A stretch of DNA of 64,000 nt, taken from RBG-16-66-20 sp040752005. Lineage in GTDB: Bacteria > Pseudomonadota > Gammaproteobacteria > Burkholderiales > SG8-39. The stretch is from the NCBI GenBank assembly GCA_040752005.1, contig JBFMFX010000007.1, forward strand, positions 91,467-155,466, in the 5' to 3' direction. A program made the position numbers and the translations under genes. The notes below the pieces were generated by a model that saw only the letters and a program-made list of their open reading frames with translations, made no database searches and was not told where the DNA came from. The stretch's first letter is position 1. Every line of letters begins with the position of its first letter. Shown one piece after another: positions 1 through 7,266 of this stretch.

Positions 1-1
1 C

Positions 2-568
2 AAGCAGACGATGACCATGGCGCTGCAGTACGCCCAGTCGGGCCACCTCGCTCTCGCCACGCTGCACGCGAACAACAGCTACCACGCGATGAACCGGATC
101 ATCTCCTTCTATCCGCTGGAGAACCGGCCGACGCTGCTGCTCGACCTGTCCGCGGCGCTGCAGGCGATCATCTCCCAGCGCCTGGTGCGCACGAAATCCG
201 GCACGCGCAAGGCGGCGGTCGAGGTGCTGCTCAATACGCGCCATATCGCCGAGCTGATCGAGAAGGGCGAGATCAACGAGATCAAGGAGGCGATGGAAAA
301 GAGCATGGCGCCGGGGTCGCAGACCTTCGAGCAGGCGCTGTTCAAGCTGTTCATGGACGGCCAGATCACGCAGGAGGAGGCGCTTGCCAACGCCGATTCG
401 GCGACCAACATGCTCTGGCTGATCAATCAGGCGACCGCCGGGCAGATCACCGGCCAGACGCCGGCGCCGTCCGCCGGCGAGCCGCGCGAGCAGAAGAAGG
501 AAGGGCTGCTCGCATCCGCGGGCGGCGCTGCTTCCTTCGGCGACATCAAGATAGACATGGGCGCCTAA
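2..568 (+). CDS. pilU: Type IV pilus retraction ATPase PilU, C-terminal part
   Basis: This is the last 188 residues of a PilT/PilU-family hexameric ATPase, which powers pilus retraction at the inner-membrane base of type IV pili. The visible part starts in the C-terminal RecA-like core with the family stretch GHLALATLHANNS (His box) and continues through ISQRLV. The Walker A region lies outside the window. The tail beyond the core (EKGEINEIKEAMEKS, then QTFEQALFKLFMDGQITQEEALANA) and the Ala/Pro-rich end fit PilU better than PilT, which is usually shorter at the C-terminus. The reading frame is open to the window edge, so the gene is cut by the window and not damaged. dapE follows after 15 bases. 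Confidence 0.85.
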   Translation, partial: KQTMTMALQYAQSGHLALATLHANNSYHAMNRIISFYPLENRPTLLLDLSAALQAIISQRLVRTKSGTRKAAVEVLLNTRHIAELIEKGEINEIKEAMEKSMAPGSQTFEQALFKLFMDGQITQEEALANADSATNMLWLINQATAGQITGQTPAPSAGEPREQKKEGLLASAGGAASFGDIKIDMGA

Positions 569-583
569 ACGCGCGCTGGCACC

Positions 584-1711
584 CTGGACAGCCCGCTCGA
601 CCTTGCGCAGGAGCTGATCGCGCGGCGCTCGGTGACGCCCGAAGACGGCGGCTGCCAGGCGCTCGTCGCCGCGCGCCTTGCCGCGGCGGGCTTTCGCGCC
701 GAGACCCTCCGCTGCGGCGAGGTGGCCAACCTGTGGCTGCGCCGCGGCGAGACGGCGCCCGTGTTCTGCTTCGCCGGCCACACCGACGTGGTGCCGCCCG
801 GACCGCTCGCAGAGTGGGCGAGCGACCCGTTCGTGCCGACGGTGCGCGACGGCCGGCTGTACGGCCGCGGCGCAGCGGACATGAAATCCTCGATCGCGGC
901 TTTCGTCGTCGCCGCCGAGGCGTTCGTGCGCGAGCGCCCGGACCATCGCGGCTCCATCGCGCTGCTGCTCACCTCCGACGAGGAGGGCCCGGCGGTGGAC
1001 GGCACCGCGCGCGTCGTCGAACGCCTGAAGGCGCGCGGCGAGCGGCTCGACTGGTGCGTGATCGGCGAGCCGTCCTCGTCGCGAACGCTCGGCGACACGG
1101 TGCGGATCGGCCGGCGCGGCTCGCTTTCGGCGCGGCTCACGGTGCGCGGGATTCAGGGCCACGTCGCGTACCCGGAGCAGGTGCGCAATCCGATCCATCT
1201 GCTCGCGCCGGCGCTGGCGGAAATCGCGGCCACCCGCTGGGATGAGGGCAACGCGTCTTTCCCGCCGACCAGCTTCCAGGTCTCGAACATCCACGGCGGA
1301 ACCGGCGCCGAGAACGTCGTGCCGGGCGACGTCACGTTGCTGTGCAATTTCCGCTTCTCCACCGCGAGCAGCGAGGCGTCGTTGCGCGAGCGCTTCGAGG
1401 CGATCCTGCGCCGGCACGGCCTCGATTACGCGATCGCCTGGACGCTCGGCGGCCGTCCTTTCCTCTCGGCGCGCGGCGAGCTGATCGAGGCGGTGCGCCG
1501 CGCGGTCGCGGCGCACACCGGGCTCGTGCCGCAGGAGTCCACCGGCGGCGGCACCTCCGACGGCCGCTTCCTCATCGACATCTGCCCGCAGATCGTGGAG
1601 CTCGGGCCGGTGAATGCGAGCATCCACAAGCTGAACGAGCACATCGAGCTGGAGGCGCTGGAACGGCTGCCGCGCATCTACCTCGACATCCTGCGCGCGC
1701 TGCTCGCGTGA
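584..1711 (+). CDS. dapE: Succinyl-diaminopimelate desuccinylase
   Basis: DapE hydrolyses N-succinyl-LL-2,6-diaminopimelate in the lysine and meso-diaminopimelate pathway (cytosolic, two Zn). M20-peptidase signatures are clear: FAGHTDVVPPG (metal His and Asp), RGAADMKSS, TSDEEGPAVDGT (catalytic Glu pair) and GGTSDGRF near the end. Start choice is unusual. Homology begins at about DLAQELIARRSVTPED, but no ATG, GTG or TTG lies in frame between the pilU stop (566-568) and GTG 632. A CTG at 584 gives 375 residues, the length of the E. coli enzyme, and its N-terminus aligns almost residue for residue. GTG 632 would delete the first helix. No good Shine-Dalgarno is visible, so translation may be coupled to pilU. 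The stop overlaps the prmB start as GTGA. Confidence 0.9.
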   Translation: MDSPLDLAQELIARRSVTPEDGGCQALVAARLAAAGFRAETLRCGEVANLWLRRGETAPVFCFAGHTDVVPPGPLAEWASDPFVPTVRDGRLYGRGAADMKSSIAAFVVAAEAFVRERPDHRGSIALLLTSDEEGPAVDGTARVVERLKARGERLDWCVIGEPSSSRTLGDTVRIGRRGSLSARLTVRGIQGHVAYPEQVRNPIHLLAPALAEIAATRWDEGNASFPPTSFQVSNIHGGTGAENVVPGDVTLLCNFRFSTASSEASLRERFEAILRRHGLDYAIAWTLGGRPFLSARGELIEAVRRAVAAHTGLVPQESTGGGTSDGRFLIDICPQIVELGPVNASIHKLNEHIELEALERLPRIYLDILRALLA

Positions 1712-2562
1712 CCGCGGGCGAGCTGGTGCGCAGAATCGCGCGGCGGTTCCGTGCGGCGCGGCTGCACTTCGGGCACGGCACGGCGACCGCAAGTGACGAG
1801 GCGGCGTGGCTGGTCGCGCACGTGCTCGGCAAGTTCGCCGGCGACCTGCGCGCCGGCGAGCCGGTTTCGGCGGCGCAGGAAAGGCGGATCCGCGCACTCG
1901 CCGACCGCCGCATTCGCGAGCGCACCCCCCTCGCCTATCTGCTCGGCGAGGCATGGCTCGGCGGCCGGCGCTTCTTCGTGGACCGTCGGGTGATCGTGCC
2001 GCGCTCCTTCATCTCCGAGCTGCTCGCCGAGCGACTGCAGCCGTGGCTGCGCCGTCCGGTGCGCCGCGCCCTCGACCTGTGCACGGGCTCCGGATGCCTC
2101 GCCGTGCTGACGGCGCGCGCCTTTCCGGGGGCGCGCGTGGACGCGACCGACGTCTCGATCGAGGCGCTCGCGGTCGCGCGCATCAACATCCGCCGCTTTC
2201 GGTTGTCGCGCCGGATCCGCCTGATCCGGTCGGACCTGTTCGGCGCGCTCGGCCGTCGCCGCTACGATCTCATCGTGACCAACCCGCCGTACGTGGATGC
2301 GCGCACCATGAGGAGGCTGCCGCCGGAATACGACTACGAGCCACGTCTTGCGCTTGCCGCGGGCGACGACGGACTGGACTTCGTCCGCCGGATCCTCGCC
2401 GGGGCGCGCGCGCACTTGAACCCGCGTGGCCTGCTGGTGTGCGAGGTGGGCGGCGCGCGGCGCGCGCTGGAGCGCGCGTATCCGCGCATCCCCTTCGCTT
2501 GGCCCGAAACCACCGAAACCGGGACGGTCTTTGTCATCGAGCGGGAGCAGCTGCCGGACTAG
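1708..2562 (+). CDS. prmB: Ribosomal protein L3 glutamine methyltransferase
   Basis: This is a SAM-dependent N5-glutamine methyltransferase of the PrmB/HemK family, 284 residues. PrmB modifies a glutamine of ribosomal protein L3. The SAM-binding motif I is LDLCTGSGCLAV (around residues 127-138), and the catalytic NPPY motif sits in IVTNPPYVDA (around 190). The N-terminal helical substrate-binding domain contains LAYLLGEAWLGGRRFFVDRRVIVPRSFISELL, where the IVPRS form is typical of PrmB (release-factor enzymes usually read VLIPRPET). The GTG start overlaps the dapE stop in a GTGA, which implies translational coupling. The PrmB versus PrmC choice is from motif form and is moderately firm. Confidence 0.88.
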   Translation: MTAGELVRRIARRFRAARLHFGHGTATASDEAAWLVAHVLGKFAGDLRAGEPVSAAQERRIRALADRRIRERTPLAYLLGEAWLGGRRFFVDRRVIVPRSFISELLAERLQPWLRRPVRRALDLCTGSGCLAVLTARAFPGARVDATDVSIEALAVARINIRRFRLSRRIRLIRSDLFGALGRRRYDLIVTNPPYVDARTMRRLPPEYDYEPRLALAAGDDGLDFVRRILAGARAHLNPRGLLVCEVGGARRALERAYPRIPFAWPETTETGTVFVIEREQLPD

Positions 2563-2578
2563 CGCCGCGGGCGGAGGA

Positions 2579-2654
2579 TGGGGTGGCCGATGGGACTCGA
2601 ACCCACAACAACCGGAATCACAATCCGGGACTCTACCGTTGAGCTACGGCCACC
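2579..2654 (-). tRNA. tRNA-His(GTG)
   Basis: On the minus strand the 76-nt gene folds as a full cloverleaf. It has an 8-base 5' strand with the extra G-1 typical of tRNA-His, a 7-bp acceptor stem, anticodon loop TTGTGAT with anticodon GTG, and a TTCGAGT T-loop. The 3' end has C73, which pairs with G-1, and an encoded CCA (2579-2581). It is the last gene of a Pro-Arg-His cluster transcribed toward prmB. Confidence 0.97.
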
Positions 2655-2691
2655 GTCGCGCCCTGCGCCGCTCGCGCTCCGCCGGGCGGTT

Positions 2692-2768
2692 TGGCCTGCC
2701 CGGCGGGAATCGAACCCACAACCCCCAGCTTAGAAGGCTGGTGCTCTATCCGGTTGAGCTACGGGCAG
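2692..2768 (-). tRNA. tRNA-Arg(TCT)
   Basis: This 77-nt minus-strand tRNA has acceptor strands CTGCCCG/CGGGCAG, discriminator G and an encoded CCA (2692-2694). The anticodon loop is CTTCTAA with anticodon TCT, which reads AGA/AGG. It lies 37 bases before tRNA-His and 21 bases after tRNA-Pro in the same transcript. Confidence 0.97.
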
Positions 2769-2789
2769 CTCTTCCTAGGGGGCGAAGCC

Positions 2790-2866
2790 TGGTCGGGGTG
2801 GGGAGATTCGAACTCCCGACATCCTGCTCCCAAAGCAGGTGCGCTGCCAGGCTGCGCTACACCCCG
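2790..2866 (-). tRNA. tRNA-Pro(TGG)
   Basis: This 77-nt minus-strand tRNA is the first of the cluster. Its acceptor strands are CGGGGTG/CACCCCG with discriminator A and an encoded CCA (2790-2792). The anticodon loop is TTTGGGA with anticodon TGG. The D-arm GCGCAGCCTGGCAGCGC is typical of bacterial tRNA-Pro. Confidence 0.97.
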
Positions 2867-2880
2867 CGAAGCGGGCGCCA

Positions 2881-2886
2881 ATCATA
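2881..2886 (-). promoter_or_regulatory. -10 element of the tRNA cluster promoter, GC-rich discriminator
   Basis: Reading the minus strand, TATGAT lies 14 bases upstream of mature tRNA-Pro and is followed by the GC-rich TGGCGCC. A GC-rich discriminator is the known hallmark of stringently controlled stable-RNA promoters that respond to ppGpp and DksA. No good -35 hexamer is visible 16-18 bases further up. The dksA gene is read divergently from the same 91-base gap. Confidence 0.55.
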
Positions 2887-2957
2887 CCTTTTTTCAGCTT
2901 GCCCCGGGGGGCCTTTTCTGCTACAAAGCCTGCTTCTTTTTTGGCCCAGAGCCTTCG

Positions 2958-3383
2958 ATGCCGGTGGAAGTGACGAGAAAAAACTTCGCGCCCTACGTCC
3001 CTAAGAAGGGCGAGGAGTACATGAACGCTCGCCAGCGGGCGCACTTTCGCAGGATTCTGGAGAACCTGCGTGCCGAGCTGTCCCAGGAGATCGACCGCAC
3101 TGTGCACACGATGCAGGAGGAAGCCACGGTGTTCGCCGATCCCAACGATCGCGCCTCCCAGGAGTCGGACATGGCGCTGGAGCTGCGCAACCGCGACCGC
3201 GAGCGCAAGCTCATCAAAAAGATCGACGAAACCATTGCCCGCATTGACGCCAACGAGTACGGCTACTGCGAGAGCTGCGGCGTCGAGATCGGCCTGAAGC
3301 GCCTGGAGGCGCGGCCGACGGCCACGCTTTGCATTGACTGCAAGACGCTCGACGAGCTGCGCGAAAAGCAGGTGGCCAAGTAG
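2958..3383 (+). CDS. dksA: RNA polymerase-binding transcription factor DksA
   Basis: DksA binds in the RNA polymerase secondary channel and, with ppGpp, represses stable-RNA promoters and activates biosynthetic ones. The 141-residue protein has the N-terminal coiled coil (NARQRAHFRRILENLRAELSQEI through the DMALELRNRDRERKLI region). Acidic residues of the coiled-coil tip lie in FADPNDRASQESD. A C-terminal four-cysteine zinc finger (CESC, 17 residues, CIDC) follows. The start at ATG 2958 gives the family length, and a second ATG at 3021 is possible. It is divergent from the tRNA cluster, which is itself a plausible DksA target. Confidence 0.94.
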   Translation: MPVEVTRKNFAPYVPKKGEEYMNARQRAHFRRILENLRAELSQEIDRTVHTMQEEATVFADPNDRASQESDMALELRNRDRERKLIKKIDETIARIDANEYGYCESCGVEIGLKRLEARPTATLCIDCKTLDELREKQVAK

Positions 3384-3396
3384 CGCATTGCTGCGG

Positions 3397-3414
3397 CGGC
3401 GCGGCACCGCGCCG
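3397..3414. terminator. GC-rich hairpin between convergent dksA and pnp
   Basis: The two 8-base arms CGGCGCGG and CCGCGCCG are perfectly complementary and separated by two bases, so about six pairs can form around a real loop. It lies between the dksA stop and the pnp stop, as expected for a bidirectional terminator. No T-tract follows on either strand, so function is uncertain. Confidence 0.35.
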
Positions 3415-3461
3415 AGGTGCGCGCCCGGCTCCGCGCTTGCCCGCCCGGCCTCTCCCGCTCG

Positions 3462-5570
3462 CTAGCTCTGCTTGGCGGTGGCCGGCGGCTCGTTGACCGC
3501 CTTCATGGACAGGCGCACGCGGCCCTTGTCGTCGGCCTCGAGCACCTTCACCTTCACGATCTGCCCTTCCTTGAGGTAGTCGGACACCGAGTTGACGCGC
3601 TCGTGGCTGATCTGCGAGATGTGCAGCAGCCCGTCGCGTCCCGGCATGAGCTGAACGATCGCGCCGAAGTCGAGCAGGCGCAGCACCGGCCCCTCGTAGA
3701 CCTTGCCGACCTCGACATCGGCGGTGAGCTCCTGGATCTTCCTGCGTGCCGCCTCGCCGCCCTCGGCCGACACGCAGGCGATGCTGATCGTGCCGTCGTC
3801 CTCGACCTCGATGGTGGTGCCGGTCTCCTCCTGGATGCCGCGTATCACGACGCCGCCCTTGCCGATGACGTCGCGGATCTTGTCCGGGTTGATCTTCATC
3901 TTGATGATGCGCGGCGCGTAGGTCGAAAGCTCGCCGCGCGAGGCCTGGATCGCCTCGCGCATCAGGCCGAGGATGTGCAACCGCGCCTCTCGCGCCTGCT
4001 CCAGCGCGACGCGCATGATCTCCCTGCTGATCGACTCTATCTTCAGATCCATCTGCAGCGCGGTGATGCCCTTTTCCGTGCCCGCGACCTTGAAGTCCAT
4101 GTCGCCGAGATGATCCTCGTCGCCGAGAATGTCGGTGAGCACCGCGAAGCGGTTGCCCTCCTTGATCAGACCCATCGCCACGCCGGCGACGTGCGCCTTG
4201 ATCGGCACGCCGGCGTCCATCAGCGCGAGGCTGCCGCCGCACACCGAGGCCATCGAGGACGAGCCGTTCGACTCGGTGATCTCCGACACCACGCGCAGCG
4301 AGTAACCGAACTCCTCGGCCGTGGGCAGCAGCGCTTCGAGCGCGCGCTTGGCCAGCCGCCCGTGGCCGATCTCGCGGCGCTTGGACGGCCCCATGCGCCC
4401 GGTCTCGCCGGTGGCGTACGGCGGCATGTTGTAGTGAAGCATGAAGCGCTCGCGGTACTCGCCGGTGAGCGCATCGATGATCTGCTCGTCGCGTCCGGTG
4501 CCGAGCGTGACGGTCACCAGCGCCTGCGTTTCGCCGCGCGTGAACAGCGCCGAGCCGTGGGTGCGCGGCAGCACGCCGACGCGGATGCTGATCGGTCGCA
4601 CGGTGCGGGTGTCGCGCCCGTCAATGCGCGGTTCGCCGGCGAGGATCTGGCCGCGCACGATTCTCGCCTCCAGCGCCGAAAGATAGTCGCGCACCACGTT
4701 CACCGACGGACCGCCCTCGGTTCCGGCGCCGGTCGCCTCCAGGACCCGCCTGCGGATCGCGTCCAGGGCCTCGGTGCGGGCCTGCTTCTGCCGCAGGCCG
4801 AAGGCCTGGCGCAGATCGGCTTCGGCAAGTTCCGCGATGCGCTGTTCGAGCGCCTCGTCGCGCGCCGGCGGCTGCCAGTCCCAGGCCGGCTTGCCGGCCA
4901 CCTCGGCCAACTCGTCGATCGCCCGGATCACCGCCTGCATCTGCTCGTGGCCGAAGACGATAGCGCCGAGCATCACGTCCTCGGACAGCTCGCGCGCGTC
5001 GGACTCGACCATCAGCACGCCCTGGTCGGTGCCGGCTACCACCAGGTTCATCTGCGACTCCTTGAGCTGGCTCATGGTCGGGTTGAGGACGTACTGACCA
5101 TTGATGTAGCCGACGCGGCACGCTCCGATCGGGCCGTTGAAGGGGATCCCCGAGAGCGTGAGCGCTGCCGATGCCGCGATCATCGCCGGGATGTCGGAGT
5201 CCACCTCCGGGTTGAGCGACACCACCGTCGCCACCACCTGGACCTCGTTGTAGAAGCCGTCGGGGAAAAGCGGCCGGATCGGCCGGTCGATCAGGCGGCT
5301 GGTGAGAATTTCCTTTTCCGAGGGTCGGCCCTCGCGCTTGAAGAACCCGCCCGGGATCTTGCCCGCGGCGTACGTCTTTTCCACGTAATCCACCGTGAGC
5401 GGAAAGAAGTCCTGTCCGGGGCGAGGCTGCTTGGCCGCGACCACGGTGGCGAGGACCACCGTGTCCTCAATGGTGCACAGGACCGCACCGTGCGCCTGGC
5501 GTGCGATTTCTCCGGTTTCTAGCGTGACCTGCTGCTGGCCGTAGGTGAACGTCTTCTTGATCGGGGTCAA
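3462..5570 (-). CDS. pnp: Polyribonucleotide nucleotidyltransferase (PNPase)
   Basis: This is a trimeric phosphorolytic 3'-5' exoribonuclease of RNA turnover and the degradosome, 702 residues and full length. Two RNase PH domains flank a helical linker. The first includes PLTVDYVEKTYAAGKIPGGFFKREGRPSE. The second includes FTRGETQAL, MPPYATGETGR and the catalytic-site region EITESNGSSSMASVCGGSLALMDAGVP. A KH domain with INPDKIRDVIGKGG (about residue 565) and a C-terminal S1 domain (VGKVYEGPVLRLLDFGAIVQL to the end) bind RNA. It is the last gene of the rimP-to-pnp operon and lies 81 bases after rpsO, as in most proteobacteria. Confidence 0.97.
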   Translation of the reverse strand: MTPIKKTFTYGQQQVTLETGEIARQAHGAVLCTIEDTVVLATVVAAKQPRPGQDFFPLTVDYVEKTYAAGKIPGGFFKREGRPSEKEILTSRLIDRPIRPLFPDGFYNEVQVVATVVSLNPEVDSDIPAMIAASAALTLSGIPFNGPIGACRVGYINGQYVLNPTMSQLKESQMNLVVAGTDQGVLMVESDARELSEDVMLGAIVFGHEQMQAVIRAIDELAEVAGKPAWDWQPPARDEALEQRIAELAEADLRQAFGLRQKQARTEALDAIRRRVLEATGAGTEGGPSVNVVRDYLSALEARIVRGQILAGEPRIDGRDTRTVRPISIRVGVLPRTHGSALFTRGETQALVTVTLGTGRDEQIIDALTGEYRERFMLHYNMPPYATGETGRMGPSKRREIGHGRLAKRALEALLPTAEEFGYSLRVVSEITESNGSSSMASVCGGSLALMDAGVPIKAHVAGVAMGLIKEGNRFAVLTDILGDEDHLGDMDFKVAGTEKGITALQMDLKIESISREIMRVALEQAREARLHILGLMREAIQASRGELSTYAPRIIKMKINPDKIRDVIGKGGVVIRGIQEETGTTIEVEDDGTISIACVSAEGGEAARRKIQELTADVEVGKVYEGPVLRLLDFGAIVQLMPGRDGLLHISQISHERVNSVSDYLKEGQIVKVKVLEADDKGRVRLSMKAVNEPPATAKQS

Positions 5571-5602
5571 GGGGCTTCCTCTGTGTGCGTGCGCGGGCAG
5601 GC

Positions 5603-5628
5603 GGCGCGCGCCTTCGGGCGAGCGCGCC
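5603..5628 (-). promoter_or_regulatory. Stem-loop in the rpsO-pnp spacer
   Basis: A 7-bp stem (GGCGCGC/GCGCGCC), a 2-base bulge, a 3-bp stem and a four-base loop fill the centre of the 81-base rpsO-pnp spacer. In E. coli a hairpin here is cut by RNase III, and PNPase then destabilises its own message. The position matches, but the same mechanism in this organism is inference. No U-tract follows, so it does not look like a plain terminator. Confidence 0.5.
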
Positions 5629-5651
5629 GGCCGCTCATTCGGGATCGGGGG

Positions 5652-5921
5652 TTACTTGCGCAGGCCAAGCCGGTCGATCACCGAGCGGTACTTGTCCGCG
5701 TCTTTCCGCTTCAGGTAATCGAGCAGTTTGCGCCGCTGGCTCACCAGCTTGAGCAGCCCGCGGCGCGAGTGCAGGTCCTTGACGTGCGTCTTGAAGTGCT
5801 CGCCGAGACTGTTGATGCGCTCGGTAAGAAGCGCGATCTGGACTTCCGGCGACCCGGTGTCGCTCGCCGTGCGCTGATACTGCTTCACGATGCGCTCTTT
5901 CTGCGCAACCTGCAAAGCCAT
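5652..5921 (-). CDS. rpsO: 30S ribosomal protein S15
   Basis: S15 binds the central domain of 16S rRNA and nucleates platform assembly. The 89-residue product MALQVAQKERIVKQYQ...SVIDRLGLRK is exactly the family length. It contains the conserved DTGSPEVQIALLTERI and LHSRRGLLKLVSQRRKLLDYL stretches. The reading frame is open further upstream, but ATG 5921 matches the universal S15 N-terminus. It lies between truB and pnp, the standard proteobacterial order. Confidence 0.98.
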   Translation of the reverse strand: MALQVAQKERIVKQYQRTASDTGSPEVQIALLTERINSLGEHFKTHVKDLHSRRGLLKLVSQRRKLLDYLKRKDADKYRSVIDRLGLRK

Positions 5922-6001
5922 GGGATCTCTCTTGTCACTAGTCTGCGAAACAAGAAATTTTAACCGACAACGGCGCCCGTTCACAAGTTTTTCCCGTTGC
6001 G

Positions 6002-6907
6002 TCAGCCGCTTGCGACCGCCGCCGCGGCGCCCGACAGCAGCCGCTCGGGTCGCAGCAGGCCGTCGGGCCCCGCCGTGCCGACGCCGAGGAGCGCGCCATC
6101 GGCGGCAAGCACTCGGCAGCTGCCCTGCGGACCGGCGCCCGCGCGCACCGGCCGGCCGTGCGCAAAACGCCGCGCGTCCTCGGCGCCGAGCCGCACTTGC
6201 GGCAAGCCTTCGAGGAGCCGCGCGGTGGGCAGGAGCCGCGCCTGGCGCGCGGCGAGTTCCAGAGCAGCCAGCCCCTCCAGGTCGATCGCCTCCTCGACGG
6301 TGAACCCTCCCGCCTCGATGCGGCGCAGCGCCACCAGGTGTGCGCCGCAGCCGAGCGCCTCGCCGAGATCGGCGGCGAGCTGCCGGATATACGTGCCTTT
6401 GCTGCAGCGGACCCTGAGATGCAGCACGTCGCTCGCGCGCTCCAGCAGCGCCAGCTCGCGGATCCGCACCCGGCGTGGCCCCCGCTCGACGGTACGGCCG
6501 GCGCGCGCGAGCGCGTACAGCGGCCGGCCCTCGCGCTTGAGCGCCGAATGCATCGGCGGCACCTGCTCGATCTCGCCGCGGAACCGCTCCAGCGCCGCCG
6601 CGACGCCGGCGGCGTCTGCGTGCACCGGCCTGCGCGCGAGCACCTCGCCCTCGGCGTCGCCGGTCGCGGTTGCGATGCCGAGACGGACGGCGGCGAGGTA
6701 TGTCTTGTCGGATTCGAGCGCGAAGCGGGCGAACTTGGTCGCCTCGCCGAACAGAATGGTGAGCAGGCCGGAGGCGAGCGGATCTAGCGTGCCGCCGTGT
6801 CCCGCCTTGGCCGCCCCGAGCAGGCGCCGCGCCCGCTGCAGCGCCGCGTTCGAGGTGATCCCGGGGGGCTTGTCGAGCAGCAGCACCCCGTCGAGCGCGC
6901 GCCGCAT
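6002..6907 (-). CDS. truB: tRNA pseudouridine(55) synthase TruB
   Basis: TruB makes pseudouridine 55 in the T-loop of nearly all tRNAs. The 301-residue protein starts MRRALDGVLLLDKPPGITSN. It has the catalytic-Asp motif GHGGTLDPLASGLL (Asp about residue 42), then the YLAAVRLG and CSKGTYIRQLAADLGEALG signatures and a C-terminal PUA-like segment. The start was moved to ATG 6907, which overlaps the rbfA stop as ATGA; a longer frame is open but crosses rbfA. A 31-residue C-terminal Ala/Gly-rich tail is not informative. Confidence 0.96.
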   Translation of the reverse strand: MRRALDGVLLLDKPPGITSNAALQRARRLLGAAKAGHGGTLDPLASGLLTILFGEATKFARFALESDKTYLAAVRLGIATATGDAEGEVLARRPVHADAAGVAAALERFRGEIEQVPPMHSALKREGRPLYALARAGRTVERGPRRVRIRELALLERASDVLHLRVRCSKGTYIRQLAADLGEALGCGAHLVALRRIEAGGFTVEEAIDLEGLAALELAARQARLLPTARLLEGLPQVRLGAEDARRFAHGRPVRAGAGPQGSCRVLAADGALLGVGTAGPDGLLRPERLLSGAAAAVASG

Positions 6908-7257
6908 CAGTCGCGCGGGCGCACGCTCTCGATCAGCCGCGCGAGGCGGTCGCCGCGCTCGAGCGACTCGTCGTAGGCAAACCGCAGCTCCGGGATCTCG
7001 CGCAGGCGGATGCGCCGTGCGAGCTGCGAGCGCAGGAACCCGGCGGCGCGTTCCAGCCCGGCTTTCGCCACCGGCGCATGCGCGGCCTCCAGGCACGTGA
7101 AATACACCGTGGCGTAGGCGCAGTCGGGCGACATGTCCACGCCCGTGAGCGTCACCATGCCGACGCCCGGGTCGCGCAGCTCCCGTCGCAGGATGTCGGA
7201 CAGCTCGCGCTGGATCTGATCGCCGACTTTCTGCGCCCTGTCCGAGCGCCGCGCCAC
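6907..7257 (-). CDS. rbfA: Ribosome-binding factor A
   Basis: RbfA is a cold-shock and 30S maturation factor that binds near 16S helix 1. The 116-residue protein has the family N-terminus RSDRAQKVGDQIQRELSDILRRELRDPGVGMVTLTGVDMSPDCAYATVYF and the KH-like fold ending IPELRFAYDESLERGDRLARLI. It is coupled to truB by ATGA and follows infB after 9 bases. Confidence 0.96.
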   Translation of the reverse strand: MARRSDRAQKVGDQIQRELSDILRRELRDPGVGMVTLTGVDMSPDCAYATVYFTCLEAAHAPVAKAGLERAAGFLRSQLARRIRLREIPELRFAYDESLERGDRLARLIESVRPRD

Positions 7258-7266
7258 CGCCGTCCC

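Noticed and set aside
3417..5522. Long plus-strand frame of 701 codons
   Set aside because: It lies fully antisense to pnp, whose translation is unmistakable. High GC leaves antisense frames open by chance.
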